Positions 28,214-39,601 of a stretch of 64,000 bases of DNA are shown in pieces. The first letter of the stretch is position 1, and each line of letters begins with the position of its first letter. Below the pieces are notes generated by a model. That model saw only the letters and a list, made by a program, of their open reading frames with translations, searched no databases and was not told the DNA's origin. The stretch is from Vibrio sinaloensis DSM 21326 (GTDB taxonomy: Bacteria > Pseudomonadota > Gammaproteobacteria > Enterobacterales > Vibrionaceae), in contig NZ_AEVT01000072.1 of the NCBI RefSeq assembly GCF_000189275.1, forward strand, positions 1 to 64,000. Direction: 5' to 3'. Both the position numbers and the translations under genes were made by a program.

Positions 28214-29428
28214 ATGAGCAAAGTTCAAGTAAATAAAGTCGTTGTCGCATACTCTGGCGGTCTAGATACATCAGTCATCATTCCGTGGCTAAAAGAGAAC
28301 TATGATTGTGAAGTGGTCGCATTTGTTGCTGATGTTGGTCAAGGCGAGGAAGAGCTAGCTGGTATCGAAGAGAAGGCAAAAGCATCAGGCGCATCTGAAT
28401 GCTACATCGCTGACTTAAAAGAAGAAATGGTTGCTGACTACATTTACCCGACACTTAAAACAGGCGCCTACTACGAAGGAAAATACTTGCTGGGTACGTC
28501 AATGGCGCGTCCTATCATTGCGAAGGCTCAAGTTGAAGTTGCACGTAAAGTGGGTGCTGATGCTTTGTGTCATGGTTGTACGGGTAAAGGTAATGACCAA
28601 GTGCGCTTTGAAGGGGCATTTGCTGCGCTGGCACCGGATTTACACGTTATCGCACCATGGCGTGAGTGGGACTTAGTGAGCCGTGAAGAGTGTCTAGATT
28701 ACCTTGCTGAGCGTAATATTCCGTGTACTGCCTCGCTAACGAAAATTTATTCACGTGACGCCAATGCGTGGCACATTTCTACCGAAGGTGGTGTTCTAGA
28801 AGATACGTGGAATGCACCAAATGATGATTGCTGGGCATGGACGGTAGACCCAGAACAAGCACCGGATCAAGCAGAATACGTTACCCTTAAAGTGGAAAAA
28901 GGAGCGGTTGTTGCGGTTGATGGTGAGACAATGACGCCATACAACGCACTTGTGTACCTTAACGATAAAGGTGTCAAACACGGTGTTGGCCGTATCGATA
29001 TTGTAGAAAACCGTCTTGTTGGTATGAAATCTCGTGGTTGTTACGAAACTCCGGGCGGCACTATCATGATGGAAGCACTGCGCGCTGTAGAGCAGTTGGT
29101 TCTGGATAAAACGGCATTTGAATTCCGCGAAGAGCTTGGCGTGAAAGCATCCCACTTGGTTTACGATGGTCGTTGGTTCACTCCACTATGTAAGTCTATT
29201 TTAGCGGCGTCAGAAGAGTTGGCTCAAGATGTGAACGGTGAAGTGGTTGTTAAACTATACAAAGGTCATGCGACAGTCACTCAGAAACGTTCGGACAACA
29301 GCCTATACTGTGAAGAGTTTGCTACCTTCGGGGAAGATGAAGTATATGATCAAAGCCATGCTGAAGGCTTTATCCGCCTGTACTCTCTGTCTAGCCGTAT
29401 CCGTGCGCTAAACAGTCAGAAGAAATAA
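28214..29428 (+). CDS. argG: Argininosuccinate synthase
   Basis: ArgG condenses citrulline and aspartate with ATP. The PP-loop [13 protein letters not shown] is at about 9-21, and the [14 protein letters not shown] substrate segment is intact. Length 404 aa fits the shorter bacterial type. GGAGAAAG precedes ATG 28214. A strong terminator follows, so argH is at least partly transcribed from its own promoter. Confidence 0.98.
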   Translation: MSKVQVNKVVVAYSGGLDTSVIIPWLKENYDCEVVAFVADVGQGEEELAGIEEKAKASGASECYIADLKEEMVADYIYPTLKTGAYYEGKYLLGTSMARPIIAKAQVEVARKVGADALCHGCTGKGNDQVRFEGAFAALAPDLHVIAPWREWDLVSREECLDYLAERNIPCTASLTKIYSRDANAWHISTEGGVLEDTWNAPNDDCWAWTVDPEQAPDQAEYVTLKVEKGAVVAVDGETMTPYNALVYLNDKGVKHGVGRIDIVENRLVGMKSRGCYETPGGTIMMEALRAVEQLVLDKTAFEFREELGVKASHLVYDGRWFTPLCKSILAASEELAQDVNGEVVVKLYKGHATVTQKRSDNSLYCEEFATFGEDEVYDQSHAEGFIRLYSLSSRIRALNSQKK

Positions 29429-29446
29429 GCGCCTTAAACTTCATAT

Positions 29447-29481
29447 AGAAAAGCCCGTTTACCTTGGTAAACGGGCTTTTT
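29447..29481 (+). terminator. Terminator after argG
   Basis: A 12-bp stem AGCCCGTTTACC/GGTAAACGGGCT with a 2-base centre sits between an A-run and five T. Confidence 0.93.
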
Positions 29482-29513
29482 GTTTATGCCAGTTTACAAT
29501 TCAAGATAATCAG

Positions 29514-29552
29514 CCATGAATAAATATGTTAAAAAAATGAATTAATACTTTA
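29514..29552 (+). promoter_or_regulatory. Probable tandem ARG boxes upstream of argH
   Basis: Two TGAAT half sites start exactly 21 bases apart (29516 and 29537), each inside an 18-bp A/T-rich element. Tandem ARG boxes have this 18+3 spacing. They lie after the argG terminator and 120-160 bases before argH, in a region that should hold the argH promoter. Confidence 0.55.
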
Positions 29553-29648
29553 TTTTTAAATTGATTTGCCGTAAGTTTGAACCATCATAAAATACTGAAC
29601 TCAATTCAGAGTCTTTTTTAGCAATAGCGCTACTAGCACGATTAGTGA

Positions 29649-31547
<1,899 letters not shown>

Positions 31548-31559
31548 GATACTGACTTT

Positions 31560-31602
31560 CCAACTGTTTAAAAAAAGATCAAAAAAGATCGTTTAAAGTT
31601 GG
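31560..31602 (+). repeat. Inverted repeat enclosing a tandem 10-mer downstream of argH
   Basis: CCAAC-tg-TTTAAA (31560-31572) can pair with TTTAAAGTTGG (31592-31602). Between and overlapping them is a direct repeat, AAAAAAGATC twice (31571-31590). No T-run follows and the true terminator is 65 bases further on. Function is unknown. Confidence 0.5.
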
Positions 31603-31666
31603 GAACCTTTTAGGAAAAGCCCGGTCTATTAAAGTACCACTGCTTTTTCTTAGAAGAATCTAAGAG

Positions 31667-31702
31667 AGCCCCAAGGACAGATTGTCCTTGGGGCTTTTTT
31701 TA
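31667..31702 (+). terminator. Strong terminator after argH
   Basis: A perfect 13-bp stem AGCCCCAAGGACA/TGTCCTTGGGGCT with a 3-base centre is followed by at least seven T. Confidence 0.95.
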
Positions 31703-31743
31703 TACTTGAACTTCAGAACTTATCTTATCTTCGTTCTTTCGCG

Positions 31744-32001
31744 TTAAGGCTTGTTTTTGTTGCGCTTTTGCCAAGGAAGAACAATAAACCGCATCCAAAG
31801 ATGCAGGGCAAGTAGGCCGTTAAAGGCAAAGCCAGCCATCAATAAAGCGATTGACTCAATGCTTTTGGGGTTGTCTCTAAACAGCCACCACCAGACGATC
31901 CAGCAAAGTACGGATAAAACCGTCAGTTGATCCATGCATCGCTTACAGCGACCAATCTTTTTCCAAAACCAATGGTTATTTTTGCAGTATGGGCATGTCA
32001 T
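31744..32001 (-). CDS. DUF3624-type small zinc-ribbon membrane protein
   Basis: The 85-aa product begins MTCPYCKNNHWFWKKIGRCKRC, with two CxxC pairs spaced like a small zinc ribbon, and then has two hydrophobic helices (about 24-42 and 48-72) and a basic tail. It resembles the uncharacterised DUF3624 family common in Vibrio. ATG 32001 is chosen because the upstream in-frame stretch overlaps the divergent RidA gene and lacks family-like residues. No function is known. Confidence 0.75.
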   Translation of the reverse strand: MTCPYCKNNHWFWKKIGRCKRCMDQLTVLSVLCWIVWWWLFRDNPKSIESIALLMAGFAFNGLLALHLWMRFIVLPWQKRNKNKP

Positions 32002-32065
32002 GGTGGGTCGAATTCGGTAACATATCTCGTTATAGAATATCCTAGTCGAATGAGAAAGTAACAAA

Positions 32066-32413
32066 ATGATTGAGCGCCAACACACGAAACAACGTATGAG
32101 CCGAATCGTAAAGCACAATGGCACTATCTATTTGTGCGGACAGGTTTGTGCTGACGCAACTCAAGGTATTACTGAGCAGACTCAAACTATGCTTGATAAA
32201 GTTGAGCAACTATTGATTGAGGCGGGTAGCGACAAACAGCACATGCTGTCTGCAACCATTTACCTTAAAGACATGAAAGACTTTCAAGAGATGAATGCGG
32301 TATGGGATGCGTGGGTGCCTGAAGGGCATGCTCCCGCTCGTGCCTGTGTCACTGCTGATATGGCTCGGGATGCTTTATTGGTTGAGATTTCGGTTATTGC
32401 CGCTGAAAAGTAG
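32066..32413 (+). CDS. RidA/YjgF family protein
   Basis: RidA proteins form trimers, and the best-known members hydrolyse reactive enamine and imine intermediates. This 115-aa protein has the family's [13 protein letters not shown] strand and the C-terminal [24 protein letters not shown] motif with the conserved Arg and Glu. It looks closer to the YoaB/YjgH-like branches than to canonical RidA, a weak judgement by eye. It is monocistronic with its own terminator. Confidence 0.85.
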   Translation: MIERQHTKQRMSRIVKHNGTIYLCGQVCADATQGITEQTQTMLDKVEQLLIEAGSDKQHMLSATIYLKDMKDFQEMNAVWDAWVPEGHAPARACVTADMARDALLVEISVIAAEK

Positions 32414-32420
32414 AGACAAA

Positions 32421-32445
32421 AAACGAGCCAAATGGCTCGTTTATT
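32421..32445 (+). terminator. Terminator after RidA gene
   Basis: ACGAGCCA-aa-TGGCTCGT flanked by A and T stretches. It sits between converging genes and could serve both. Confidence 0.85.
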
Positions 32446-32455
32446 ACTTGTGAGA

Positions 32456-33928
32456 TCAGCAACCAGGGCCGCAATCTAAACAGTGTTTGATCATTTCAGG
32501 TCCTAGATGCAGCTTAGCGTTGAGGTCACGCAGGGCGGTGCGGACACCTTCCTCAATCACAGGGTGATAAAACGGCATATCAAGCATTTCCGATACGGTC
32601 ATTTGGTTTTGGTGCGCCCAAGCCAGTAAGTGAGCAAGATGTTCAGCATTTGGCCCTATCATCTCAGCACCAAGGAATCGTCCTGTACCTTGCTCTCCGT
32701 AGACGTGCAGTACACCTTTGTTGCGCAGCATGACTCGTGAGCGGCCTTGATTTTCAAAAGAGACTTCGCCAGTCGCAAAACAGCCGCAGTTACCTAAACG
32801 ATCGGTTAACTGTTTGTAGGTTTCACCAACCATGGCAATTTGTGGATCGGAGAAGACCGCTGAAATTGGTGAGCGACGTAAACCTGCTCGAATGTCTGGG
32901 AAGCGCCCTGCATTGTCGCCCGCAATTCGACCTTGATCTGCAGCTTCGTGCAATAACGGGATTTGATTACTTGCATCACCAGCAATAAAAATACTATCCA
33001 CTGAGGTTTGCAGCGTGTAATGATCGGCCGTGGGTACACCACGTTCGTCGAGCTCAATGCTGGTGTTTTCGATAGCCAGTTTGTCAACGTTAGGGCGACG
33101 ACCTGTCGCTGCGAGTACGTAGTCGACAATGAAAGTCTCTAGCTCGCCATCATGATTGATAAATTGAATTTCGACTTTATCTTGTTCATCTGGTTTGCTG
33201 GCGGAAACACGCTTCATACTCTCTATTTTAACATCGGCATCTAAGTAAAATTCTTGTTTAAATGCCTTATCTGCATAGGCCATGACTTGTGGGTCAGTCA
33301 AAGGTCCTACTTGACCACCAAGGCCAAACAGTTTTACTTCCACACCAAGGCGATGCAGCGCCTGACCGAGCTCCAAGCCAATAACACCGGGGCCAAACAC
33401 AGCAACGGATTCTGGTAAGTCATCCCAATCAAATACATCATCATTGATCACGAGGCGATCACCAAGTTCGTTCCAAACGGCTGGGTAGGCGGGACGTGAA
33501 CCCGTCGCGACGACAATACGCTTTGCACTAATTTGCGTATGGTCATCAACGACTAATGTGTTGTTATCGATAAACTTCGCATAGCCAGAGACTTTATCTT
33601 GCTCTGCGATTTCATCGACGCCTTCTAAAACAAAACCGACAAATCGGTCACGTTCACGCTTGACACGATCCATGACTTCTCGACCATTGATGACGGTTTC
33701 ACCTTGCGGATAAACACCAAAGCCAGGTGCTTTTTCAATTTGATGCACACTCTCTGCTGCCGCAATGAGCAGCTTTGATGGCATACAGCCAACGCGAGCA
33801 CACGTGGTGCCATAAGGGCCACCTTCGATCAAAACCACACTGTCTGTATGAGCTTTTGCTGCTCGGTATGCACCTAAGCCAGCAGTACCACCGCCAATGA
33901 TGGCAACGTCAACATTTAACTGTTTCAT
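32456..33928 (-). CDS. Dihydrolipoamide dehydrogenase-like flavin disulfide reductase
   Basis: The 490-aa protein is a class I pyridine nucleotide-disulfide oxidoreductase. The FAD loop is IIGGGTAGLGA (10-20), the NAD(P) loop is GPGVIGLELG near 179, and the C-terminal His-Glu dyad is in HPVIEEG. The redox pair is C43 and C48, but the context is TTCARVGCMPSK rather than the GGTCLNVGCIPSK of true lipoamide dehydrogenases. The tail ends CLDCGPGC (C483, C486, C490), an extra thiol cluster recalling mercuric-reductase tails. No 2-oxoacid dehydrogenase genes lie nearby. Its neighbours Prx-Grx and oxyR suggest a thiol-redox role, with substrate unknown. Confidence 0.85.
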   Translation of the reverse strand: MKQLNVDVAIIGGGTAGLGAYRAAKAHTDSVVLIEGGPYGTTCARVGCMPSKLLIAAAESVHQIEKAPGFGVYPQGETVINGREVMDRVKRERDRFVGFVLEGVDEIAEQDKVSGYAKFIDNNTLVVDDHTQISAKRIVVATGSRPAYPAVWNELGDRLVINDDVFDWDDLPESVAVFGPGVIGLELGQALHRLGVEVKLFGLGGQVGPLTDPQVMAYADKAFKQEFYLDADVKIESMKRVSASKPDEQDKVEIQFINHDGELETFIVDYVLAATGRRPNVDKLAIENTSIELDERGVPTADHYTLQTSVDSIFIAGDASNQIPLLHEAADQGRIAGDNAGRFPDIRAGLRRSPISAVFSDPQIAMVGETYKQLTDRLGNCGCFATGEVSFENQGRSRVMLRNKGVLHVYGEQGTGRFLGAEMIGPNAEHLAHLLAWAHQNQMTVSEMLDMPFYHPVIEEGVRTALRDLNAKLHLGPEMIKHCLDCGPGC

Positions 33929-34084
33929 AATGGACTCTCGATTCTATGCCAGTCGCGCTATGCGGGCTGGGGGAGACAAATCACGGAAATAAACGCTAGG
34001 TGTAAGTGCTTATTTATCATTCTAGAAGGGATTTTCTGTCCCCCCGGCAATGAGTACTGTCGAGGGGAGGTGATTGGTGTCGGC

Positions 34085-34813
34085 TTAGCCTAGGAATGCT
34101 TCAAGCTCTTCACTACCACCAATATGTTTTCCGCCGATGAATACTTGTGGCACGGTAGTGCGACCTGAGATTGCACGTAGGCTCACTGTTGTTGCATCTT
34201 TACCTAAAATCACTTCTTCATACTGAAGACCGTGATCAATCAGATTTTGTTTCGCCTTTGCACAGAAAGGGCAGCCTGGCTTGGTGAAAACCGTGATTGA
34301 CTCTTGTGTTTTGTAGTTAGGCGCGACGTGTTTCAGCATAGTATCTGCATCAGATACTTTGAATGGGTCGCCTGGCTCGTTTGGTTCAATGAACATTTTT
34401 TCTACCACGCCATTTTTAACTAGCATGCTGTAACGCCATGAACGTTTACCAAATCCAAGATCATTTTTGTCCACTAGCATACCCATGCCGTCGGTGAACT
34501 CGCCGTTGCCATCGGGAATAAAAGTGATGTTTTCCGCCTCTTGGTCATGTTTCCAAGCATTCATTACGAAAGTATCGTTAACCGACACGCAGAGAATTTC
34601 ATCCACACCGTGCTCTTGGAACACAGGGAACAGTTCGTTGTAGCGTGGTAAATGGCTTGATGAACAGGTTGGAGTGAAAGCACCTGGTAGGCTGAATACG
34701 ATCACCGTTTTGTTCTTAAATAGTTCATCGCTAGTGACATTTACCCAAGCGTCACCCTGACGAGTTGGGAAAGTAACTTGTGGAACGCTTTGACCTTCTT
34801 TCGATACGAACAT
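34085..34813 (-). CDS. Hybrid peroxiredoxin-glutaredoxin
   Basis: This 242-aa fusion pairs a Prx5-type peroxiredoxin (about 1-165, peroxidatic Cys50 in [11 protein letters not shown]) with a glutaredoxin domain (about 171-242, active site C181-P-F-C184). It reduces hydrogen peroxide and organic peroxides using glutathione directly. Such hybrids are known from Haemophilus and vibrios. It is divergent from oxyR, with an OxyR-type site between the two, so peroxide induction is likely. Confidence 0.95.
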   Translation of the reverse strand: MFVSKEGQSVPQVTFPTRQGDAWVNVTSDELFKNKTVIVFSLPGAFTPTCSSSHLPRYNELFPVFQEHGVDEILCVSVNDTFVMNAWKHDQEAENITFIPDGNGEFTDGMGMLVDKNDLGFGKRSWRYSMLVKNGVVEKMFIEPNEPGDPFKVSDADTMLKHVAPNYKTQESITVFTKPGCPFCAKAKQNLIDHGLQYEEVILGKDATTVSLRAISGRTTVPQVFIGGKHIGGSEELEAFLG

Positions 34814-34921
34814 ATTAGTTTCCTTTGATTTTTTGTTTAACTTGGTGATGAGTCTTATCAGTGTAGTGGCTGTGCTCTGTTTCGATGGAGTTATTATTAA
34901 AGATTTCTTTTGATAGTTATA

Positions 34922-34958
34922 ATCGTTTAATGCTATGGTTTCGATAGATGTTTTCTAT
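34922..34958. promoter_or_regulatory. OxyR binding motif between Prx-Grx and oxyR
   Basis: The 37-bp pattern ATAG-N7-CTAT-N7-ATAG-N7-CTAT is met at 15 of 16 core bases (ATCG in the first quarter). It ends 24 bases before the oxyR start codon and lies about 110 bases upstream of the Prx-Grx start. This is the classical OxyR tetramer site, fit for oxyR autoregulation and peroxide activation of the divergent gene. Confidence 0.85.
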
Positions 34959-34982
34959 CTTAAATTAAGGGGTGAATTCGCC

Positions 34983-35882
34983 ATGAACATTCGGGACTTC
35001 GAGTACTTAGTTGCGCTTGCAGAGCACAAGCATTTTCGCAAAGCGGCTGAAGCCTGTTTTGTTAGTCAACCCACGTTAAGTGGTCAAATTCGTAAGTTAG
35101 AGGACGAGCTGGGTACGGCGTTATTGGAGCGAAGCAGCCGTCGGGTTTTATTTACCGATGCGGGATTGCAACTGGTCGATCAGGCCAAGCGAATTCTCAC
35201 CGAAGTGAAGACATTCAAAGACATGGCGAGTGGCCAAGCGGGTGAAATGGTGGGGCCAATGCATATTGGCTTTATCCCTACGGTAGGTCCTTACTTATTG
35301 CCGAAGATCGTCCCTATGCTGAAAGAGCAATACCCCGATCTCGAACTGTTTCTTCATGAAGCGCAAACTCACCAGTTAGTCCGTCAATTGGAGGAAGGTA
35401 AGCTCGATTGTATGGTGTTGGCTTCTGTCCCTGAAACGTCACCGTTTAAGGAGATAGAGGTGTACAACGAAGCGCTCAGTGTCGCGGTCCCCTGTGGGCA
35501 TGAGTGGGCTAAGCTCGATGAGGTCGATATGCTAGAACTGAATGGCCGCACAGTCTTGGCTCTTGGTGATGGACACTGTTTAAGAGACCAAGCTTTAGGC
35601 TTCTGTTTTGCTGCTGGCGCAAAAGATGATGAACGTTTTAAAGCGACCAGTTTAGAAACGCTGCGTAATATGGTTGCTGCGGGCGCTGGTATCACGTTAT
35701 TGCCAGAACTTTCCCTACCGAAAGAGAAGCAAAAAGATGGCGTGTGCTATGTGCGAGCAACCAACCCTATCCCGTCGCGCAGTATCGTATTGGCGTATCG
35801 ACCAGGGTCACCATTACGCAGTCGCTTTGAACAAGTGGCGGGGTCAATTCAAAAGCAGCTTGAACAGTTGCGAGAGCAATAA
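34983..35882 (+). CDS. oxyR: Hydrogen peroxide-inducible regulator OxyR
   Basis: OxyR is a LysR-type regulator that senses peroxide through a disulfide between two cysteines. With ATG 34983 (MNIRDFEYLVALAEHKHF, 299 aa) these fall at C199 and C208 (GDGHCLRDQALGFC), exactly the E. coli numbering, which supports this start. An AAGGGGTG Shine-Dalgarno precedes it. The N-terminal helix-turn-helix includes AAEACFVSQPTLSGQIRKLE. Confidence 0.98.
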   Translation: MNIRDFEYLVALAEHKHFRKAAEACFVSQPTLSGQIRKLEDELGTALLERSSRRVLFTDAGLQLVDQAKRILTEVKTFKDMASGQAGEMVGPMHIGFIPTVGPYLLPKIVPMLKEQYPDLELFLHEAQTHQLVRQLEEGKLDCMVLASVPETSPFKEIEVYNEALSVAVPCGHEWAKLDEVDMLELNGRTVLALGDGHCLRDQALGFCFAAGAKDDERFKATSLETLRNMVAAGAGITLLPELSLPKEKQKDGVCYVRATNPIPSRSIVLAYRPGSPLRSRFEQVAGSIQKQLEQLREQ

Positions 35883-35883
35883 A

Positions 35884-35922
35884 AAAGAGGCTGATGGGAG
35901 TCACCATCAGCCTCTTTGATTT
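35884..35922. terminator. Bidirectional terminator between oxyR and mrcA
   Basis: A 14-bp stem AAAGAGGCTGATGG/CCATCAGCCTCTTT with a 6-base loop, directly after oxyR and 10 bases from the mrcA stop. Confidence 0.92.
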
Positions 35923-35931
35923 TCTACTCAG

Positions 35932-38469
35932 TTAGAAGAGTTCTTCGCTGCCATCTTCAGATGTGTAAATGCTATCTGTCACTTGGCTGGTGGCGTATCT
36001 CTTCGGCTCGGTGCCTTCGGCAAAGTACTCAAACATTGAGCTTGCACCGAACTGATTGGTCAACAAACCTGAATCGCGATCGATACGCACGCGGACAATA
36101 TGCGGTGGTATCACCTTTGTCTCTTCTGGGACACCTTGTAGCGCGGTCTGCATAAAGTCGACCCATGCAGGTTGAGCCGTCTTAGCGCCAGCCTCGGCCC
36201 CAGATGTTTGACCTTTGCCCAAGTTGGCATTTTGTGTCGTGCGACCTAGCTTGCGTCTATGGTCATCGAAGCCGACCCAAGCGACAGCGACCATACCCGG
36301 AGCATAGCCATTGTACCAAGCGTCTTTCGAGTCGTTTGTGGTTCCCGTTTTACCACCAATATCACGACGTTCGAGTTTCTGAGCACGCCAGCCAGTGCCG
36401 TTCCAGCCTGTACCGTCACGCCAGTTACCGCCACCCCAAATGTTGCTGTACATCATTTCTCGGACAAGGAATGCAGTTTGTTCGGAAATCACTTGGGGTG
36501 CGTATTGCGGTTTATCCGCATTTTCTTCACCTTGTAGTGCTACGTCTTGCTCTTGAAACTCGTTCGTAATTTCGGGCTGCTCGGCAGTTTCACAGTTCTT
36601 ACGGCAGATTGTTTTAGGGCTGGCTTCAAATTCGATATCGCCAAATGGCCCTTCGACTTTACTGATATAGAAAGGTTCTACATAGTAACCACCGTTAGCA
36701 AAGACCGAGTAACCTTGGGCCATTTTGACTGGTGTTAAACTGCCTGCACCGAGGGCTATGGTCTCAGAACGAGGTAGCTGATCCATACTAAAGCCAAAGC
36801 GAGTTAAGTATTGGCGAGTCTCATCCAGGCCAACTTCACGTAACACACGCACTGCCATCACGTTCTTAGATTGTGCCAAACCAATACGCAAGCGAGTTGG
36901 ACCTACGTAGGTCGGAGGTGAATTCTTTGGACGCCAAGCGGTTCCGTGACCTTTATCCCACTGGTTGATCGGAGCATCGTTGATCAAGCTGGCTAAAGTT
37001 AATCCTTTATCAATCGCAGCGGAGTAGATGAATGGTTTGATACTCGAACCAACTTGACGTACAGATTGAGTAGCACGGTTAAACTTGTTGTGGATGAAGT
37101 TAAAGCCACCGACTAATGCCAGTACTGCGCCGTTTTCAGGGTTCATCGCGGTAAATGCCGTATTGGCGTTCGGGACTTGGCTCAGTTGCCATAAGGTGAC
37201 GGGTTCTTCACCGTCAGTTGTCTGCTCGACTTGGCGAACCCAAATTTGTTCACCCGCTGTTAGCACGGATTTCGCCGATTTTGGTGCTGGGCCTTGGCTG
37301 TCATCGTTACGGAACTTACGCGCCCATTTGATACCGTTCCATGCCAGTGTTTGTTGGCCTTGATTTTTTACGATAACCGTCGCTTGTTTGCCTGTGACAT
37401 CAGTCACGACCGCAGGAATCAATTGGCCGTAGCTAGGAACGTTACGGAGTGTTTTGTTGATCTCGTCGATGCTAAGTGGCGATTGTCCATCTTTCCAAAG
37501 CACTTTTTCTGCACCGCGGTAGCCATGACGTTCATCGTAAGCGATCAGGTTATTGATAGCCGCATCATTGGCTGCTTGTTGTAACTTAGAATCAACGGTC
37601 GTGTAGATGTTCATTCCGGAAGTGTAGGCTTCTTCCTTACCGTATCGAGATACCATCCATGCTCGGGCAAGCTCTGCTACATAGGGCGCATCTAATTCGA
37701 TTTCTGCACCATGATAGCGGGCCACGATTTGCTCTGAACGTGCTTGGTCGTATTCGTCTTGGGTGATGTAACCTTCGTCCAACATACGCAGTAATACGAC
37801 ATTGCGACGGTGAGTAGCACGTTCAAGTGAATAGATTGGGTTCATCGTCGATGGGGCTTTAGGCATACCGGCTAAGGTCGCAATCTCGCTTAACGTTAGA
37901 TCTTGTATGTCTTTACCAAAGTAGGTTTGCGCAGCCGCACCAAAACCATAAGAACGATAACCTAAGAAAATCTTATTGACGTAAAGCTCCATGATTTCTT
38001 GTTTGCTAAGCATCTGTTCAATGTGAATAGCAATAAAAATCTCTTTTATCTTACGCATTATCTTCTTCTCATTAGACAAGAAGAAATTACGTGCAAGCTG
38101 CTGAGTAATGGTACTCGCCCCTTGTTTGGCCGACCCGGAAATCGCAACGACAACTGCCGCACGGGTAATACCGATTGGGTCAATACCAGGGTGTTCATAA
38201 AAGCGGCTGTCTTCAGTAGCAATGAGGGCATCAATTAAATGCTGTGGAATCTCATCGTATTTGACAGGTATGCGACGCTTCTCACCAAACTGAGAGATGA
38301 GTTTACCGTCTTGACTGAATACCTGCATTGGCGTTTGCAGCTTAACGTCTTTCAGTGTCGCTACGTCTGGTAAATCTGATTTGACATAAAAGTAGAAGCC
38401 GAAAATTGTACCGACTCCAAGAATCATGCAAATCAGTGAAAAAATGAACAATCGCTTTATGAACTTCAC
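35932..38469 (-). CDS. mrcA: Penicillin-binding protein 1A
   Basis: PBP1A is a bifunctional class A enzyme that polymerises and cross-links peptidoglycan. A membrane anchor lies at about 7-28. The glycosyltransferase domain shows EDSRFYEHPGID and the KQGASTITQQLARN box. The transpeptidase has SSIKPF (the SxxK box, in QVGSSIKPFIY), a downstream SKNVMA motif and GGKTGTTND. Length is 845 aa. It is divergent from pilM, as in E. coli, where mrcA faces the hof pilus-like genes. Confidence 0.97.
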   Translation of the reverse strand: MKFIKRLFIFSLICMILGVGTIFGFYFYVKSDLPDVATLKDVKLQTPMQVFSQDGKLISQFGEKRRIPVKYDEIPQHLIDALIATEDSRFYEHPGIDPIGITRAAVVVAISGSAKQGASTITQQLARNFFLSNEKKIMRKIKEIFIAIHIEQMLSKQEIMELYVNKIFLGYRSYGFGAAAQTYFGKDIQDLTLSEIATLAGMPKAPSTMNPIYSLERATHRRNVVLLRMLDEGYITQDEYDQARSEQIVARYHGAEIELDAPYVAELARAWMVSRYGKEEAYTSGMNIYTTVDSKLQQAANDAAINNLIAYDERHGYRGAEKVLWKDGQSPLSIDEINKTLRNVPSYGQLIPAVVTDVTGKQATVIVKNQGQQTLAWNGIKWARKFRNDDSQGPAPKSAKSVLTAGEQIWVRQVEQTTDGEEPVTLWQLSQVPNANTAFTAMNPENGAVLALVGGFNFIHNKFNRATQSVRQVGSSIKPFIYSAAIDKGLTLASLINDAPINQWDKGHGTAWRPKNSPPTYVGPTRLRIGLAQSKNVMAVRVLREVGLDETRQYLTRFGFSMDQLPRSETIALGAGSLTPVKMAQGYSVFANGGYYVEPFYISKVEGPFGDIEFEASPKTICRKNCETAEQPEITNEFQEQDVALQGEENADKPQYAPQVISEQTAFLVREMMYSNIWGGGNWRDGTGWNGTGWRAQKLERRDIGGKTGTTNDSKDAWYNGYAPGMVAVAWVGFDDHRRKLGRTTQNANLGKGQTSGAEAGAKTAQPAWVDFMQTALQGVPEETKVIPPHIVRVRIDRDSGLLTNQFGASSMFEYFAEGTEPKRYATSQVTDSIYTSEDGSEELF

Positions 38470-38605
38470 CGGAGAATCCCTGATTAAATAGGTTCACTGT
38501 ATGCAAACCCTTGTACTGTAAGCTAAAACCTTAGCTCGTCTGGTTAATGTGTCGTAGGAAACCAGCTATTTACGCATGGAGCTAAGCAACAGCATGGAGC
38601 AAAGC

Positions 38606-39601
38606 ATGGGTAAATCTCTAGTTATTGGCATTGATATTGGTCACCACAGTATAAAGGCGGTTGCTCTCAAGCCGTCTAAAGGCACATTAACGCTTGTAAG
38701 TTACCGAGAGCTGCCAATTGAATCCGACATTTTCACTGATAACCACATGTTAAATTATCAGAAAATTGTAAAGAAACTCAAAGAACTAAGGAAGGCCTTA
38801 CCTCTATTTAGTCGCAAAGTTGCGTTAGCAATACCAGACAGCGCTGTAATAAGTAAGGTATTACAAATAGATAGCGAAATTGAGACACAAGAAAGAGAGT
38901 TCGCGATTATGCAGGCTTTCTCTCACCAATCGCCTTTCCCTGTTGAGGAACTCAATCTTGATTTTGTCGAAGTAAATAAGACGGGGGCGGGATCAAGTAT
39001 GTCGAGCTATCAGGTTTATGCCACTCGACGTGATGTGGTCGAAAGCCGGACTCAAGCTTTAGCGAAAGCCGGTTACCAGCCGATTCTAACTGAGGTTCAA
39101 GCGCACAGCTTAGCAAATATTTGGCAATTGGCGGCCAGTACGCAGCATAAACGTGACTGGATACTGCTCGATGTGGGATTAACGCAATCGAGCGTATGTA
39201 TGGATTTGCCGGAAAGAGCCCCCTTCTGTAAGGATATAGCGTTAGGCACTCAACATATTGAAAGCGAAGCAGAGTTTGAACACCTAGCTCACAGCAGTAC
39301 CGAGCGATTTATCTTTGCTTTGGTAGAAAAGCTCCAGCGCAATATCCAGCTCCTCACGTCGGTACACACCACGCCCATTCAAGGTATTTGGCTATCCGGA
39401 GGTGGCGCGGCAACCCCGATGCTGGCCGAAGAAATTGCCCGACGTTTAAATATCGAATGCGAGCTGCTTAATCCATTGAGCCTATTTACCCCTGCAAATG
39501 GCAAGGCGACAGTGGGGCAGGCGAATGGCTACGCTTATTCTACGGCAGCTGGTCTGGCGTTGCGAGGTTTGGACTGGTTGGAGCAAGAGCATGCTGCATA
39601 G
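38606..39601 (+). CDS. pilM: Type IV pilus assembly protein PilM
   Basis: PilM is an actin-like cytoplasmic protein that binds the PilN tail and builds the inner-membrane pilus alignment complex. The nucleotide-binding phosphate loops GIDIGHHSIKAV and LLDVGLTQSSV and the SGGGAATPML segment are visible. ATG 38606 (MGKSLVIGID) has GGAG six bases upstream. In-frame ATGs at 38576 and 38594 would add up to ten residues with no better Shine-Dalgarno. The end overlaps pilN by 11 bases. Confidence 0.94.
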   Translation: MGKSLVIGIDIGHHSIKAVALKPSKGTLTLVSYRELPIESDIFTDNHMLNYQKIVKKLKELRKALPLFSRKVALAIPDSAVISKVLQIDSEIETQEREFAIMQAFSHQSPFPVEELNLDFVEVNKTGAGSSMSSYQVYATRRDVVESRTQALAKAGYQPILTEVQAHSLANIWQLAASTQHKRDWILLDVGLTQSSVCMDLPERAPFCKDIALGTQHIESEAEFEHLAHSSTERFIFALVEKLQRNIQLLTSVHTTPIQGIWLSGGGAATPMLAEEIARRLNIECELLNPLSLFTPANGKATVGQANGYAYSTAAGLALRGLDWLEQEHAA

